Both the position numbers and the translations under genes were made by a program. From Faecalibacterium sp. UBA1762 (lineage in GTDB: Bacteria > Bacillota > Clostridia > Oscillospirales > Ruminococcaceae), in NCBI GenBank assembly GCA_002314755.1, contig DCHC01000037.1, positions 1-54,360 on the forward strand: a DNA stretch of 54,360 bases, read 5' to 3'. The notes under the pieces were generated by a model. That model saw only the letters and a list, made by a program, of their open reading frames with translations, ran no database searches and had not been told where the DNA came from. Positions 36,321 through 45,495 of the stretch are shown in pieces. Positions within the stretch are counted from its first letter, which is position 1. Each line of letters starts with the position of its first letter.

Positions 36321-37916
36321 ATGAATGTTGCAATTATTCAGCCAAGGTATTCCATACTTCCCGATGAGGGAGAGGCATGCTTTGCGGCTATTCTCGATCA
36401 TCTGAATCAGTGTGATGACACCATGGATGTGATCGTCCTTCCGGAATACAGCGACCTGCCCTATGACGAACGGGACCCGGAGCGGTTTGTTTCCGTTTCC
36501 GGGGCAAACGGGTTGATTTTGGCCGAGGAGGTCCGTAAAACGGCAATCCGCTGCCGAGCCACGGTTTTTTACAACCGGTTTGATTTTACGGAAAACGGAA
36601 TGCGGAATACCACCTTTGCCGTCAATTCCCGCGGTGAAACCGTCGGCAAATATGTAAAAGAACATCCTGCGCCCTCCGAGGTCAAGGCCGTTGCCGACGG
36701 TGGCCACGGATTAGATGTATCCTACAGCTATGCGGAGCATTCGCCGACGGTACTGGAAATCGACGGCGTACGCTACGGCTTTATCACCTGCTATGATTCC
36801 TATTTTTACGAGTATTACTCTCGTCTGGCCAGACAGAAGCCGGATGTGATTGTGGCCTGTTCCCTTCAGCGCACAGACGAACACGAGACACTGGAGACCT
36901 TCGCAAAATTTTTAAGCTATAACACAAATACCTATCTTGTCCGCTCCTCGGTTTCTCTGGGGGAGAAAAGCGAGGTATGCGGCTGCAGCATGGTATCCGC
37001 ACCGGACGGTAAAATTCTGCTGAACATGAAAAACCGTGTCGGTATCGGGACCTGCATCGTCGACCCGACAAAAAAATATCTCAAGCCTGCCGGATTTGGC
37101 GGAAAACCGCAGCCCCATCACGAATATACCGAGGTGGGACGGCGTCCCTGGCTCTACCGCCCCGCCGGCAGCTTTATCGTACCCGATGACCGCCAAATGC
37201 CCTACCCGCGAATATGTGCCCATCGCGGCTTCAATTCCGTGGCACCGGAAAACAGCCTGCCGGCCTACGGTGCCGCCATTGCGCTGGGTGCAGAAGAGAT
37301 CGAGTTTGATCTTTGGGCCACACGTGACGGTGAATTGGTTTCCATCCACGACGGTAATCTCGACCGCGTTTCCGACGGAACAGGCAATATTTGGGACTAT
37401 ACCTACGAGGAGTTGCTGCAATTCGATTTCGGCTATAAATTCGGCGAAGCCTTTCGCGGACTGCGGATTGTTAAGTTTGAAGAGATTTTGCGTAAATTTG
37501 CCTGCATGACCATCATGAATATCCATGTGAAGATTTGGGATATGGATGCTGAAGAAAAATACTATCGCAAAATAGGCGATCTTATCCGCCGATATGACTG
37601 TCAGAATCATGTCTATGTTATGACGGTAAACAATCAATGTCTGACAGAGTTTCATGAATATTTTCCGGAAATACGCCGCTGCAAGGGCTATGACGGAGAG
37701 CGTTATGTGGAGGACGCCATTGCACTGAAAGTGGATAAGGTGCAGCTATTCAAGCCGTATTTTGACCGGGACACTGTAGAAAAAGCCCATGCACACGGAA
37801 TTCTCTGCAATGTCTTTTATGCCGATGAGCCTGAAGAAGCCCGCCGATACATTTCCATGGGAATTGATTGCATTCTGACCAATGATTATCTGCGCATCCG
37901 GAATGCGATAAAATAA
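36321..37916 (+). CDS. Nitrilase-family hydrolase fused to a glycerophosphodiester phosphodiesterase
   Basis: 531 residues. Residues 1-265 are a carbon-nitrogen hydrolase: the Glu-Lys-Cys triad is visible as E42 (IVLPEYSDLP), K113 (GKYVKEHPAPSE) and C157 (FITCYDSYF). Residues 295-531 are a GDPD domain: H301-R-G (ICAHRGFNS), APENSLPAY, IEFDLWATRDG and SIHDGNLDRVSDGTGNIWD hold the metal ligands and catalytic histidines. There is no signal peptide, so both act in the cytoplasm. It follows the Sfp-type gene by 54 nt with a GAGGTG site, so it is probably co-transcribed. Nitrilases hydrolyse or form amide bonds; GDPDs cut glycerophosphodiesters. The fusion suggests work on one molecule carrying both an amide/nitrile and a phosphodiester. 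No precise substrate can be assigned. Confidence 0.87.
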   Translation: MNVAIIQPRYSILPDEGEACFAAILDHLNQCDDTMDVIVLPEYSDLPYDERDPERFVSVSGANGLILAEEVRKTAIRCRATVFYNRFDFTENGMRNTTFAVNSRGETVGKYVKEHPAPSEVKAVADGGHGLDVSYSYAEHSPTVLEIDGVRYGFITCYDSYFYEYYSRLARQKPDVIVACSLQRTDEHETLETFAKFLSYNTNTYLVRSSVSLGEKSEVCGCSMVSAPDGKILLNMKNRVGIGTCIVDPTKKYLKPAGFGGKPQPHHEYTEVGRRPWLYRPAGSFIVPDDRQMPYPRICAHRGFNSVAPENSLPAYGAAIALGAEEIEFDLWATRDGELVSIHDGNLDRVSDGTGNIWDYTYEELLQFDFGYKFGEAFRGLRIVKFEEILRKFACMTIMNIHVKIWDMDAEEKYYRKIGDLIRRYDCQNHVYVMTVNNQCLTEFHEYFPEIRRCKGYDGERYVEDAIALKVDKVQLFKPYFDRDTVEKAHAHGILCNVFYADEPEEARRYISMGIDCILTNDYLRIRNAIK

Positions 37917-37949
37917 AGGGGCTTCTGCCCACGGTCATTTTTTATTTTT

Positions 37950-38000
37950 CAATAAAAAAGAAAAAGCCTCCCGATATCTATCCTGTAGATACCGAGAGGC
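37950..38000 (-). terminator. Intrinsic terminator for the leftward glycosidase operon
   Basis: On the minus strand, GCCTCTCGGTATCTA (38000-37986) pairs with TAGATATCGGGAGGC (37980-37966) around a 5-nt loop, 15 bp with two G-T pairs, followed by TTTTTCTTTTTTATTG. It ends transcription from the gene finishing at 38175. Transcripts of the NRPS unit arriving from the left meet the same structure. Confidence 0.78.
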
Positions 38001-38174
38001 CTGACCGCTCGTGAGGAATAAATCTGCGAAGCACCGTACCGTACTCGCCTTTAGAGACATCAAGCAATCCGTTTGCGTTCATCCGTAAGATATCTGTATT
38101 CACAATACCTATATAATAACGCAGAATTCAGACGGAACAGTACATTGATTGCCTGAGAAAAGCCGCCAAAACAC

Positions 38175-39875
38175 TCAGGCATTTTTTATGCCCAGCTTCT
38201 TTTGAAAAGCCTGCCGTGTTGCCGGTGAAACCCACCAATAGGTATTCTGCCCTGTATAGTATATTTCTTCCAAACGGTGCAGATATTGTTCACATTCCTC
38301 CCGAATATAAAAATCCGCATCGGCAAGTGCTTTGTCCGACATTGCCCGCAGATAGATAAGCTGCCAGCGCCATCCGTTTTTCATTCTTTCCGGCAATGCA
38401 TCATGTATTTTTTGCGCCAACTTCGCCGCTGTCTGTATCTTCTCCGGGCAAACAATAACCATCCGTACTTTTTCTGAATCTCCCGTCTCCATATTTTCAC
38501 AGTTACGAGTCAATGTTTCATCCAACATATTCAAAAGCAGGGTGATCTCTTCTGCATACTTCTTAGACAGTTCTGCTTCCACATAGCCACGCATTGCTTC
38601 CTGTGCAGTGTGATACCTTCCCTGATATAATCCCAAAGCAATGTACTTGTTTATATCATCAAAAATGCCCTCGGAATAGCACCACATACCTGCCTGGACA
38701 TGACCAACGGCATCCCAATCAGCCTGCAAATAGGACGGATACGGATTTGCTCCGAACCCACCCCAAGGGCTGCAGCCGTGCATACTGATTTCGGGGAATC
38801 CCAACAGCGGCTTATGCCCCGGGCCGTAGCCCTTTTTTATTTCCTCGGCATTTTCAAGATTTTGCGGCAATGCCATTCTGTTCACGGATGTGATATATTC
38901 AATCTCGTTTTGCAGAAATGGGTCGGTTTCGAAGGCCTCATAAACCTTCTCCCATTCGCCGTCAATAAACAAATCCAGATACCAACCGCAAAAACCTATT
39001 TTGCAATCGGGGAATCTTTCCTTCAAAGCCGGAATCAATGCTTTGATGGTATAAATATAGCCGTTTGCCGCCCAAGGTGCACACCGCGCACAGGTACAAC
39101 CGCCCTGATCATACACACCAAAGGTTATAATATCCGGTGGGGTATCCCGAAATGCTTCAAACAGTTCTAACCTGTTTTTTATTATCAATTCCAGTCCGCC
39201 CGGCTTATGTGGACAAATTTCGGTATGATAATGGCCACGAGGCTCCATTCGGTAACCGTTTTGTACAACCCATTCCGCTTTCATTTGTTCCGGCGTGGTT
39301 TTGTATCCCTCATTCGCCAATGAAACAAAGCCGATTTTCATCCCATAATATTTCCCGGTATTCAAAATCAGCTTCAGCCGTTCCATAACCGGCCGGGCAG
39401 TGGGGTCTGTTAGGCCGGAATAATGGTGAAAATCGAACCAAACGCGAATAAACCGCACGCCCCACAGCGCCAGCTCCTCCACATAACGGATAACATCCTG
39501 CTCCGGTGCGTTAATATAGTAGTTGCCAAAATGCGACGCAAAATATACGCCGCAAAACTCCTGCTTTGGTGCAAAAGTCCCGGAAAAATGAGTGCACTCC
39601 AGCCCCTCGCCGTCAAAATTATTTTCTTGCAAAAATCTGCCGGCACCGGAAAGAATACCCAATCTGGTTTTTGCCTCAATACGCACTGCATCAGGAAGAT
39701 CAATCACTCGGTAGGCATCATCCTGCAAGTCGGAGACAATTCTTAAAACCACTGTATAATTGTCCCCTTCTTCAATTCCATATAAATCGTTTGCTTTCCG
39801 CAGAATAACATTTTTCGCCCTTGCAAAAAAATCGGATGGAAGGTTATCGTTACATATTTTGATTGACCGATACAT
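38175..39875 (-). CDS. TIM-barrel glycosidase-like protein with CxCxxC motif
   Basis: The start was chosen at ATG 39875 (MYRSIKICNDNLPSDFFARA), with GGAGGAG 7 nt upstream; 566 residues. The N-terminal ~110 residues (YRVIDLPDAVRIEAKTRLGI and LSGAGRFLQ) resemble the small alpha/beta domain preceding the barrel in GH20/GH67-type proteins. From about residue 130 there is a barrel-like pattern (VEELALWGVRFIRVWFDFHH). TFGVYDQGGCTCARCAPWAA contains CxCxxC, seen in DUF4838-type proteins. No signal peptide. I cannot name catalytic residues. It is the last gene of the leftward GH51-GH43 unit, so action on plant-glycan oligosaccharides is likely. Confidence 0.65.
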   Translation of the reverse strand: MYRSIKICNDNLPSDFFARAKNVILRKANDLYGIEEGDNYTVVLRIVSDLQDDAYRVIDLPDAVRIEAKTRLGILSGAGRFLQENNFDGEGLECTHFSGTFAPKQEFCGVYFASHFGNYYINAPEQDVIRYVEELALWGVRFIRVWFDFHHYSGLTDPTARPVMERLKLILNTGKYYGMKIGFVSLANEGYKTTPEQMKAEWVVQNGYRMEPRGHYHTEICPHKPGGLELIIKNRLELFEAFRDTPPDIITFGVYDQGGCTCARCAPWAANGYIYTIKALIPALKERFPDCKIGFCGWYLDLFIDGEWEKVYEAFETDPFLQNEIEYITSVNRMALPQNLENAEEIKKGYGPGHKPLLGFPEISMHGCSPWGGFGANPYPSYLQADWDAVGHVQAGMWCYSEGIFDDINKYIALGLYQGRYHTAQEAMRGYVEAELSKKYAEEITLLLNMLDETLTRNCENMETGDSEKVRMVIVCPEKIQTAAKLAQKIHDALPERMKNGWRWQLIYLRAMSDKALADADFYIREECEQYLHRLEEIYYTGQNTYWWVSPATRQAFQKKLGIKNA

Positions 39876-39931
39876 CTGTAATCTCCTCCGCATCTCTTTT
39901 GTTAAAACAAATCCGTTACACACATACATAT

Positions 39932-39960
39932 ATTGAACAGCAACGATGCGAAATTGTCAA
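39932..39960 (-). promoter_or_regulatory. Candidate promoter for the TIM-barrel glycosidase-like gene
   Basis: On the minus strand TTGACA (39955-39960) and TTCAAT (39932-39937) are separated by 17 bp. The -35 is perfect and the -10 matches four of six bases. It lies about 57 nt before the chosen start. Confidence 0.5.
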
Positions 39961-40108
39961 CCGTTTATGCTGCTTTTTCTCTGCATCAGTTCCCAGTTTA
40001 CCGCATTCCGACCAATTTGAAACGAAGCTTTCGACTATACTCACTCGTTGCCTCACTGTAAGTCATATTTTCCGGAATCATCACGGTGCCGCGCAGAGAA
40101 TTAATCAT

Positions 40109-41665
40109 TCAATCCCAGTGCAGCTGCAGCAGCTCGATTGCCCCGCCGCCAAAGTAGCGGATATCCAGCTGCGCGGCGCCTTCGTACACCACCGGCACGC
40201 CTATAGGCTGCCAGCTGTTTTCAGAGATACCGTCTGACGGTAATGCAACGGTTCCCTGCAAAACGTCCTCCGTCCAAATCTCCAACCGGGCATCCGGTCC
40301 GATGACCGAGCCGGGCTGTCTGCGAAGCAGCAGAGTAAGCCTTGTCGGTCCGTCAAAAGCAAACCGGCGGTAGGCAATAACGGTACCGCGGTGAATTTCC
40401 GTGATATAATGCTCGTTTTTTCCGTCTTCCAAGGGGCGGTGCGTAATATGAGGCACCGGTCTTTCCGGAGGGTTGGGCCCCGCATGGGGCATAGGCCCGT
40501 CATACAGGCTGCAGGCCACTGTGGCAGGGTACTCCCCTTCGACAGGCAGCGGGCCGCCGTTCAGACCGCAGCTGCCGGTCTGAACCTGTGCAATACTGCC
40601 GTCCGGCGCTATCTGAATAGGCTCCGCGCAGCCCTGACGGCTGAAGGTGTCGGTGTGGGTCTGACGGTGGTAAAAAATATACCACTGCCCGTTCAGCTGT
40701 ACCATACCGCCATGGTTATTGCCGGTGGTAGCATCTGCGGTTTTCTGACCGTGAAAACCGATATTGCCGTTGGAAATCAGCACGCCGCCATAGCAAAAAC
40801 CCCGGTCCGGTCGGTCGCTGACGGCATAGCAAAGCTCGTGCTGCACTTCGGAAGAATAGACAAGGTAATACCTTTTGCCGATTTTACGGATGCTGCTTGC
40901 CTCAAAGAAGGCGTGGCAGCAAAAATCCGTCTTTTGCGCCGCCAGCTGCCCCGGCAGCACCCGTACAGGCTCTGCCGTCACTGTCAGCATATCCTCTGCC
41001 AAAGTGACGGTAAAGCAGCCGGATATGCCACCGGGTACGCTAAGCTCCCCCGGCGTTTTTTCAAACATAGCTGCTTCCTGCTGCTGTACGGCCAGGGTAT
41101 CCTCTGCGGATAGCGGGCTGCCGGGGTTCACCGTGGCGGAAAAGCCGTAATACAGCCGGATCTGACCGTCGTCATTCAGCACGGCAGGGTCAAAGGTTAT
41201 GCCCCGGCGCAACGGTGTACCGTCCTGTGCACGGACACAGCCGTGAAACTGGAACGGCCCCCCGGGGTTATCGCTGACCGCCACACGGATACAGGAGGTC
41301 AGATGGCCGCCGGAGGTGGCATAGTACAGATAAAACCTGCCGTCGTTTCCCTGCACACAGTCGGGCGCAAACAGCACATTGTCCCGGGTGGGAGTATAAT
41401 CCGGGTCCCAACGGGCAGAGTATGCCTTGCCCTCGCTGCGCCAGCGGGAAAGATCGCTCAGCGGGGCGGAAAAAACCTCGTAATCCAGCAGACAAAAGCC
41501 GTCGCCGCCCAGCTGATCCTGACTGCCGTAAATGTATAGCCGGTCGCCAAAGACATGAGGTTCACCGTCCGGAATGCAGTAATCCTGTGGAAGATAGGGG
41601 TTCAAAACAGGTTTCAATGTTTTTGTGTGATTCACCTTATTCCCTTTCATGCATTGTTGCCGCAT
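40109..41665 (-). CDS. GH43-family glycoside hydrolase (arabinosidase/xylosidase-like)
   Basis: Up to 518 residues. NPYLPQDYCIPDGEPHVFGD holds the general-base Asp at the first blade of the five-bladed propeller. RRGITFDPAVLNDDGQIRLY holds the second Asp and CHAFFEASSIRKIGKRYYLV the acid Glu, the three signature positions of GH43. The last ~120 residues (from about 395) form a beta-rich, likely carbohydrate-binding domain. There is no signal peptide, so it works on imported oligosaccharides, probably arabino- or xylo-oligomers. Start uncertain: ATG 41665 has a poorly spaced site, ATG 41650 is possible, and GTG 41635 has AAGGGAATAAG directly upstream. Confidence 0.88.
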   Translation of the reverse strand: MRQQCMKGNKVNHTKTLKPVLNPYLPQDYCIPDGEPHVFGDRLYIYGSQDQLGGDGFCLLDYEVFSAPLSDLSRWRSEGKAYSARWDPDYTPTRDNVLFAPDCVQGNDGRFYLYYATSGGHLTSCIRVAVSDNPGGPFQFHGCVRAQDGTPLRRGITFDPAVLNDDGQIRLYYGFSATVNPGSPLSAEDTLAVQQQEAAMFEKTPGELSVPGGISGCFTVTLAEDMLTVTAEPVRVLPGQLAAQKTDFCCHAFFEASSIRKIGKRYYLVYSSEVQHELCYAVSDRPDRGFCYGGVLISNGNIGFHGQKTADATTGNNHGGMVQLNGQWYIFYHRQTHTDTFSRQGCAEPIQIAPDGSIAQVQTGSCGLNGGPLPVEGEYPATVACSLYDGPMPHAGPNPPERPVPHITHRPLEDGKNEHYITEIHRGTVIAYRRFAFDGPTRLTLLLRRQPGSVIGPDARLEIWTEDVLQGTVALPSDGISENSWQPIGVPVVYEGAAQLDIRYFGGGAIELLQLHWD

Positions 41666-41754
41666 AACTCCCGGTCTGTTTCAGATATTGCGCAAACCGG
41701 GATAAAATCATCCTTCTGCACAGCTTTTAGCAGTTGCCTCGACATCATCCTTTG

Positions 41755-41976
41755 TCAAGGTTCGGTATCTTTGCCATCTGTCGGAATTGACAGGGGAAAA
41801 TGCACATCGTAATCGGACATCCTAAGCTTGCCAACATAATGCCTCGGGGCGAACGAAACAGTTATAGCTTCTCGCTCCGGTCGAGAATTTTGATTCTGCA
41901 GGTCGTCATGTCGGTTATAAAGATTTTCCGGGTCTGCTCCTATCCCGTATTGCGGTAATCTGATCATTTCTTTCAT
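41755..41976 (-). CDS. Small uncharacterised ORF or gene remnant
   Basis: 73 codons starting 9 nt after the end of the GH51 gene: MKEMIRLPQYGIGADPENLY to SIPTDGKDTEP. I do not recognise a domain. Just after it, another frame reads LTKDDVEATAKSCAEG before a stop, so the whole ~300-nt gap between GH43 and GH51 may be a decayed gene. No convincing ribosome site was seen. Confidence 0.25.
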   Translation of the reverse strand: MKEMIRLPQYGIGADPENLYNRHDDLQNQNSRPEREAITVSFAPRHYVGKLRMSDYDVHFPLSIPTDGKDTEP

Positions 41977-41985
41977 TACAGATTT

Positions 41986-44106
41986 TCAGCAGTCCGCAAT
42001 TTTCAGTACGTACTCCGCAAAGGAAAGTCTGGGTGCCGGCAGCCGCAAAATGCCGTTTTCTACCGCCGGACATTCCACAGGCTCTTCGCAGATCTGCTGC
42101 TGATGCATGGTATTCATGGAAATCTGACTATCCGCCTGCAGTCGAATGCCGCTTTCCGGCACAAAGCTGCCCGCAACCGCCGTCAGATTCAGCTCGATAG
42201 CCTCTTGCCCGCAGTAATCCGTATTGGAGCGATTGAGCAGATTCACCACAAGAGCAGTCTTATCGCCATTATAGGAAATCTGTACCTGCACGTCGTCATT
42301 CCGTCCGGGATGATAGCCTTCACACTGCAAAGGCAGCGCCGCCTGAGTATAGGCAAACCGATGCAGCATCATCCCAGCGGCGGTCACATAGCCGCCCTCC
42401 TTGGCTGTTTCTATGACGGATTGGGAATGGGTGTTGGCAAAATTATTGAAGTTGATGAACATGATCTCCTGCCCGTAACGCTGCCACATCATCAACATAC
42501 TGGCTGCGTCCAGAGCATAACTCCATTTGGAGAAAAGATAAGATTTTGTGGTATCTCCGTCCCGGGGCACCATATTGTACACATCTGCACGGTTCAGCGG
42601 CAGCCATTCGGTATTACAGTACCGGATCGCTTTTTCGCCGGTGCGCCCAAACCGTTGATTGGTTTTACGCATCAACTGCAGTTTAGCCAGCAACGACTCT
42701 TCCGAAGAGCCACGGTCTGCAAAAAAGTCGATATCTGCGCCGGCAATCTCCAGCATTTTATCCAGTGTTTCCAGCGGGAAGCAATAGGTCACCATACCGA
42801 TTTTGATGTCGGGATCCACCGCCTTCATCGCACGGCTGTACCTCACTACCGTTTCGGCGTACTCCTCACCGGAGAACCAGCGGTGCACCTCGTTATCCAT
42901 CTCCCAATATCTGAAGCCGTAAGGCTGCGTGTGTCCGTTTGCCGCACGCACCGCGCCCCATTTGGTATCAGGCGCACCGTTACAGTACTCCACCCAGTCG
43001 GCTGCCTGTCGGATACCCTCCTCCCGATTCGCAAACTTGGTCAGATCCCGTCCGTGAGCGACACCTGGTATGGTCGGGTCTGATGGGCTGCGGTCCCGGT
43101 ATTCCGGCGGGACATAGTCATAAAACCGTTTATATGGATGATACATATTGACACAGATCATCGTCTGACAGCCCAGTGCCTCCACCAGCTGGCCGAATTC
43201 ATCTGTTCCTATATCATTATAGTTGTAGCCGCCCCAAAAATAGGAATAATCCGGCTTGCGACGGGTGCCGATGCCCTCGTGCCAATCATAAAACGAAGCA
43301 AAGCAGCCGCCGGGATATCTCATCACCGATGGGTGTACATACCGCCCCAGCTCCACCGCCGTTTTTTTCCACACACCGATACGGTCTGCTGGCAGCAGCG
43401 AAAAGTCGTCACACAACACGGTGCTGTGGGCAGGGATCAGCAGCACAAAGGTGTAGCGTCCCTCCTCCGGCACGCAAAGCTCTGCCTGTAACCGGACAAA
43501 GCCGGTTTCCTCCTCAAAAGTGACCGTCGGCTTTACGCAGCAGACCGGCTGCTGCACTGTTCCCTCCCGATATAGACAAAGACTTACTGCCTCCAATACC
43601 GTTTTCTCCGCCCGAACCGCACCGGTAAAGGTCACCGGTACATCGGCAAACAGATATTTCCCGTCCTGTGCCAGGCCGCCGGGTGCGTCGCTATCATTGG
43701 TAACCTGCATTCCGTATCTGCCGTGATATTCGCTGGGCTGATACCCGATATGTACATCCGCAAGGGGGGAATTCTCTATGACAAAGGTAGATTCATCCGC
43801 AATCAGTTGTTTGCCCGCTGTTCCCGGGAAGGCAAACCAGGCGTTGTGCTCATAGCCGGAATGGTACCAGTCAAACCTGCTCCAATCCTTTTCATAACCC
43901 TTTTCGGGGACATTCTCATCCTCATACAAATCAAACCAGCTTTTGTTGATCTCGCGGTAGGCAAAAAACGGCTCAAAGCTGCGGTTAAAAAACAGTTGTG
44001 CGCTCATGCATTCCACCTGCAGACCGTAACCCATCTCAATAAAGTTGGCGGTCAGCAATGGGGTAATCTCGCCGGACCAGGGCTTTGCAGTAAGCTTCAG
44101 CTTCAT
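41986..44106 (-). CDS. GH51-like alpha-L-arabinofuranosidase, large form
   Basis: The start was chosen at ATG 44106 (MKLKLTAKPWSGEITPLLTA), with GGAGG 9 nt upstream; 706 residues. HPSVMRYPGGCFASFYDWHE matches the GH51 RYPGG region. E406 in FRYWEMDNEVHRW is the expected acid/base and E500 in RYCNTEWLPL the nucleophile, spaced as in clan GH-A. The first ~250 residues include a beta-sandwich insert (FVIENSPLADVHIGYQPSEY). The C-terminus is the usual beta domain. No signal peptide. It should remove arabinofuranosyl residues from oligosaccharides in the cytoplasm. It is clearly a different subgroup from the 499-residue AbfA-type enzyme at 51813-53312. Confidence 0.85.
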   Translation of the reverse strand: MKLKLTAKPWSGEITPLLTANFIEMGYGLQVECMSAQLFFNRSFEPFFAYREINKSWFDLYEDENVPEKGYEKDWSRFDWYHSGYEHNAWFAFPGTAGKQLIADESTFVIENSPLADVHIGYQPSEYHGRYGMQVTNDSDAPGGLAQDGKYLFADVPVTFTGAVRAEKTVLEAVSLCLYREGTVQQPVCCVKPTVTFEEETGFVRLQAELCVPEEGRYTFVLLIPAHSTVLCDDFSLLPADRIGVWKKTAVELGRYVHPSVMRYPGGCFASFYDWHEGIGTRRKPDYSYFWGGYNYNDIGTDEFGQLVEALGCQTMICVNMYHPYKRFYDYVPPEYRDRSPSDPTIPGVAHGRDLTKFANREEGIRQAADWVEYCNGAPDTKWGAVRAANGHTQPYGFRYWEMDNEVHRWFSGEEYAETVVRYSRAMKAVDPDIKIGMVTYCFPLETLDKMLEIAGADIDFFADRGSSEESLLAKLQLMRKTNQRFGRTGEKAIRYCNTEWLPLNRADVYNMVPRDGDTTKSYLFSKWSYALDAASMLMMWQRYGQEIMFINFNNFANTHSQSVIETAKEGGYVTAAGMMLHRFAYTQAALPLQCEGYHPGRNDDVQVQISYNGDKTALVVNLLNRSNTDYCGQEAIELNLTAVAGSFVPESGIRLQADSQISMNTMHQQQICEEPVECPAVENGILRLPAPRLSFAEYVLKIADC

Positions 44107-44259
44107 CGTTAAGATCCTCCATTTCATTCTTCGTGTTGTTGTTTATCTCATTCCTTTTTCTCCGGGGTCGTTCGGACAGCCCGCATCTTTTTCGTTACCG
44201 TCCCAGGGTCTGGCATCGTTCTCCCATGTATTATAGGATAATCGGCTGTAAAATGACAA

Positions 44260-44521
44260 CTGTTTTTTCGGATTCTCATAGAAAGCGATCAACGCCTCTT
44301 CTCGGTAATGAGATAAGCAAGCCCCCGGGGCGGCACCGAATAACAGTTTCTCCGATGATATCTCTTAATAGCTTACCGTAAACCGGGGGTTCCGGATGTG
44401 TCACATAACTGTAGGGCAAAGAAGAGCTTTCCAGATTTGCAATATCGCCCTCCCATTCGTACAACAACGGCGTGGGTGCGCGTTAGTACTGTATCCCGTA
44501 GATGATCCCGTCAAAAAACAT
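44260..44521 (-). pseudogene. Composite remnant of a GH42-like and a URO-D-like gene
   Basis: ATG 44521, with an AGAAGGG ribosome site, starts MFFDGIIYGIQY, then TAA at 44485-44483, then continues in the same frame RAPTPLLYEWEGDIANLESS. This is the N-terminus of a GH42-type protein (GAQYYRxPTPLPxEWExD) with the second Tyr turned into a stop. Further left, another frame reads HYREEALIAFYENPKK (about 44270-44320). That matches LYKEEALVAFYENPDG of the URO-D-like protein at 50717-51733, and the DNA is similar too. So fragments of two genes are fused here between the AraC gene and GH51. Confidence 0.55.
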
Positions 44522-44536
44522 GACATTTCCCTTCTT

Positions 44537-45361
44537 TCATATTGTCCTTGTGTTTTCCTTGGCGCTGTGGCGCAGCGCGGCGGGTGTTGCGTCAAATTCG
44601 GTGTGGATTACCTTACAGAAATGACTGAAGCTGGAAAAACCCACTGTTGTGCAGATTTCTTCATAAGGCATCTCGCTCCACACAATCAGCTCATGAGCAA
44701 GCTTCAGCCGCAGCCGGAGACAGTACTGACCGGGCGTTATGCCGAGATACTGCTCTGTCAGCCGAGAGAGATGGGAATAGCTGAAATTGGACAGCTTTAC
44801 GAACTGCTGCACACCGCCGGCAATGTTTTCCGACGACTGCATCCGGGACAACAGCACACGGAACTGCTCCGGAACGGACTGCTGCCCCTGCAAGCCGGTC
44901 TCCAACAGCAGACCTATAATGTGGCCCAACAACACCCGAAATGCGGACACATCCTTAATTCCCAAAAGCAAAAGCTCACGGCACCGATGCTCCAGATAGA
45001 CACAATCCGCTGCAGCGAACTGCCGTACTTTTGTGGAGAGGCGAAGGTCATACGCAGTGAGAAACCGTTCCATTTCCTCTGTCTCCACCGAAAGAGCCAA
45101 AATCTCCGTTCCATCCGTCTGCTGAATAAAGCTGTGTGCCTGACCCGGAGAAAGCACGAATATATTGCCTGTTTCACACGCAACCTCAATACCGTCCAAA
45201 ATTTGTTGACAGCTGCCCCGCAACACAAGGAGGATCTCATAAAACTGATGTGTGTGATATTTCGCACTCAGCTTTCTGCCACCGGTCAACTGAAGAAAAT
45301 ATCCGTTCTGGGAGTATTCTTCGATTGACATACTTTCTGTAGGGATATCTGAATACTTCAT
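44537..45361 (-). CDS. AraC-family transcriptional regulator with cupin sensor
   Basis: Start ATG 45361 (MKYSDIPTESMSIEEYSQNG), GGAGGG upstream; 274 residues. Residues about 20-110 form a cupin-like ligand domain (SAKYHTHQFYEILLVLRGSC, VLSPGQAHSF). The last ~100 residues are two helix-turn-helices (NFSYSHLSRLTEQYLGITPG, YEEICTTVGFSSFSHFCKVI) with the classic SHFCKVIHTEF end. Such regulators usually activate neighbouring sugar-use genes when bound to a sugar. It leads the minus-strand GH51/GH43 unit and faces the divergent transporter operon, so it probably controls both from the 160-bp gap. Confidence 0.92.
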   Translation of the reverse strand: MKYSDIPTESMSIEEYSQNGYFLQLTGGRKLSAKYHTHQFYEILLVLRGSCQQILDGIEVACETGNIFVLSPGQAHSFIQQTDGTEILALSVETEEMERFLTAYDLRLSTKVRQFAAADCVYLEHRCRELLLLGIKDVSAFRVLLGHIIGLLLETGLQGQQSVPEQFRVLLSRMQSSENIAGGVQQFVKLSNFSYSHLSRLTEQYLGITPGQYCLRLRLKLAHELIVWSEMPYEEICTTVGFSSFSHFCKVIHTEFDATPAALRHSAKENTRTI

Positions 45362-45386
45362 GGCATTTCCCTCCGTCCTTTTTTGT

Positions 45387-45415
45387 ATCGTACATCGGAA
45401 GCCGAGCCTTGTCAA
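45387..45415 (-). promoter_or_regulatory. araC-GH51 operon promoter
   Basis: On the minus strand, consensus TTGACA (45410-45415) and TACGAT (45387-45392) are 17 bp apart. The transcript start would be about 20 nt upstream of the araC ATG. Confidence 0.72.
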
Positions 45416-45466
45416 GAGCAGAATGAAAATGGTAATAAATCGCACAAATTTGCTCACCAATCGACT

Positions 45467-45495
45467 TGCTCTCCGCTGCCATGAATGCTATACTC
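45467..45495 (+). promoter_or_regulatory. Promoter of the transporter-isomerase-Gfo/Idh operon
   Basis: TTGCTC (45467-45472) and TATACT (45490-45495) are separated by 17 bp, 25 nt before the transporter start. It is divergent from the araC promoter. Confidence 0.65.
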
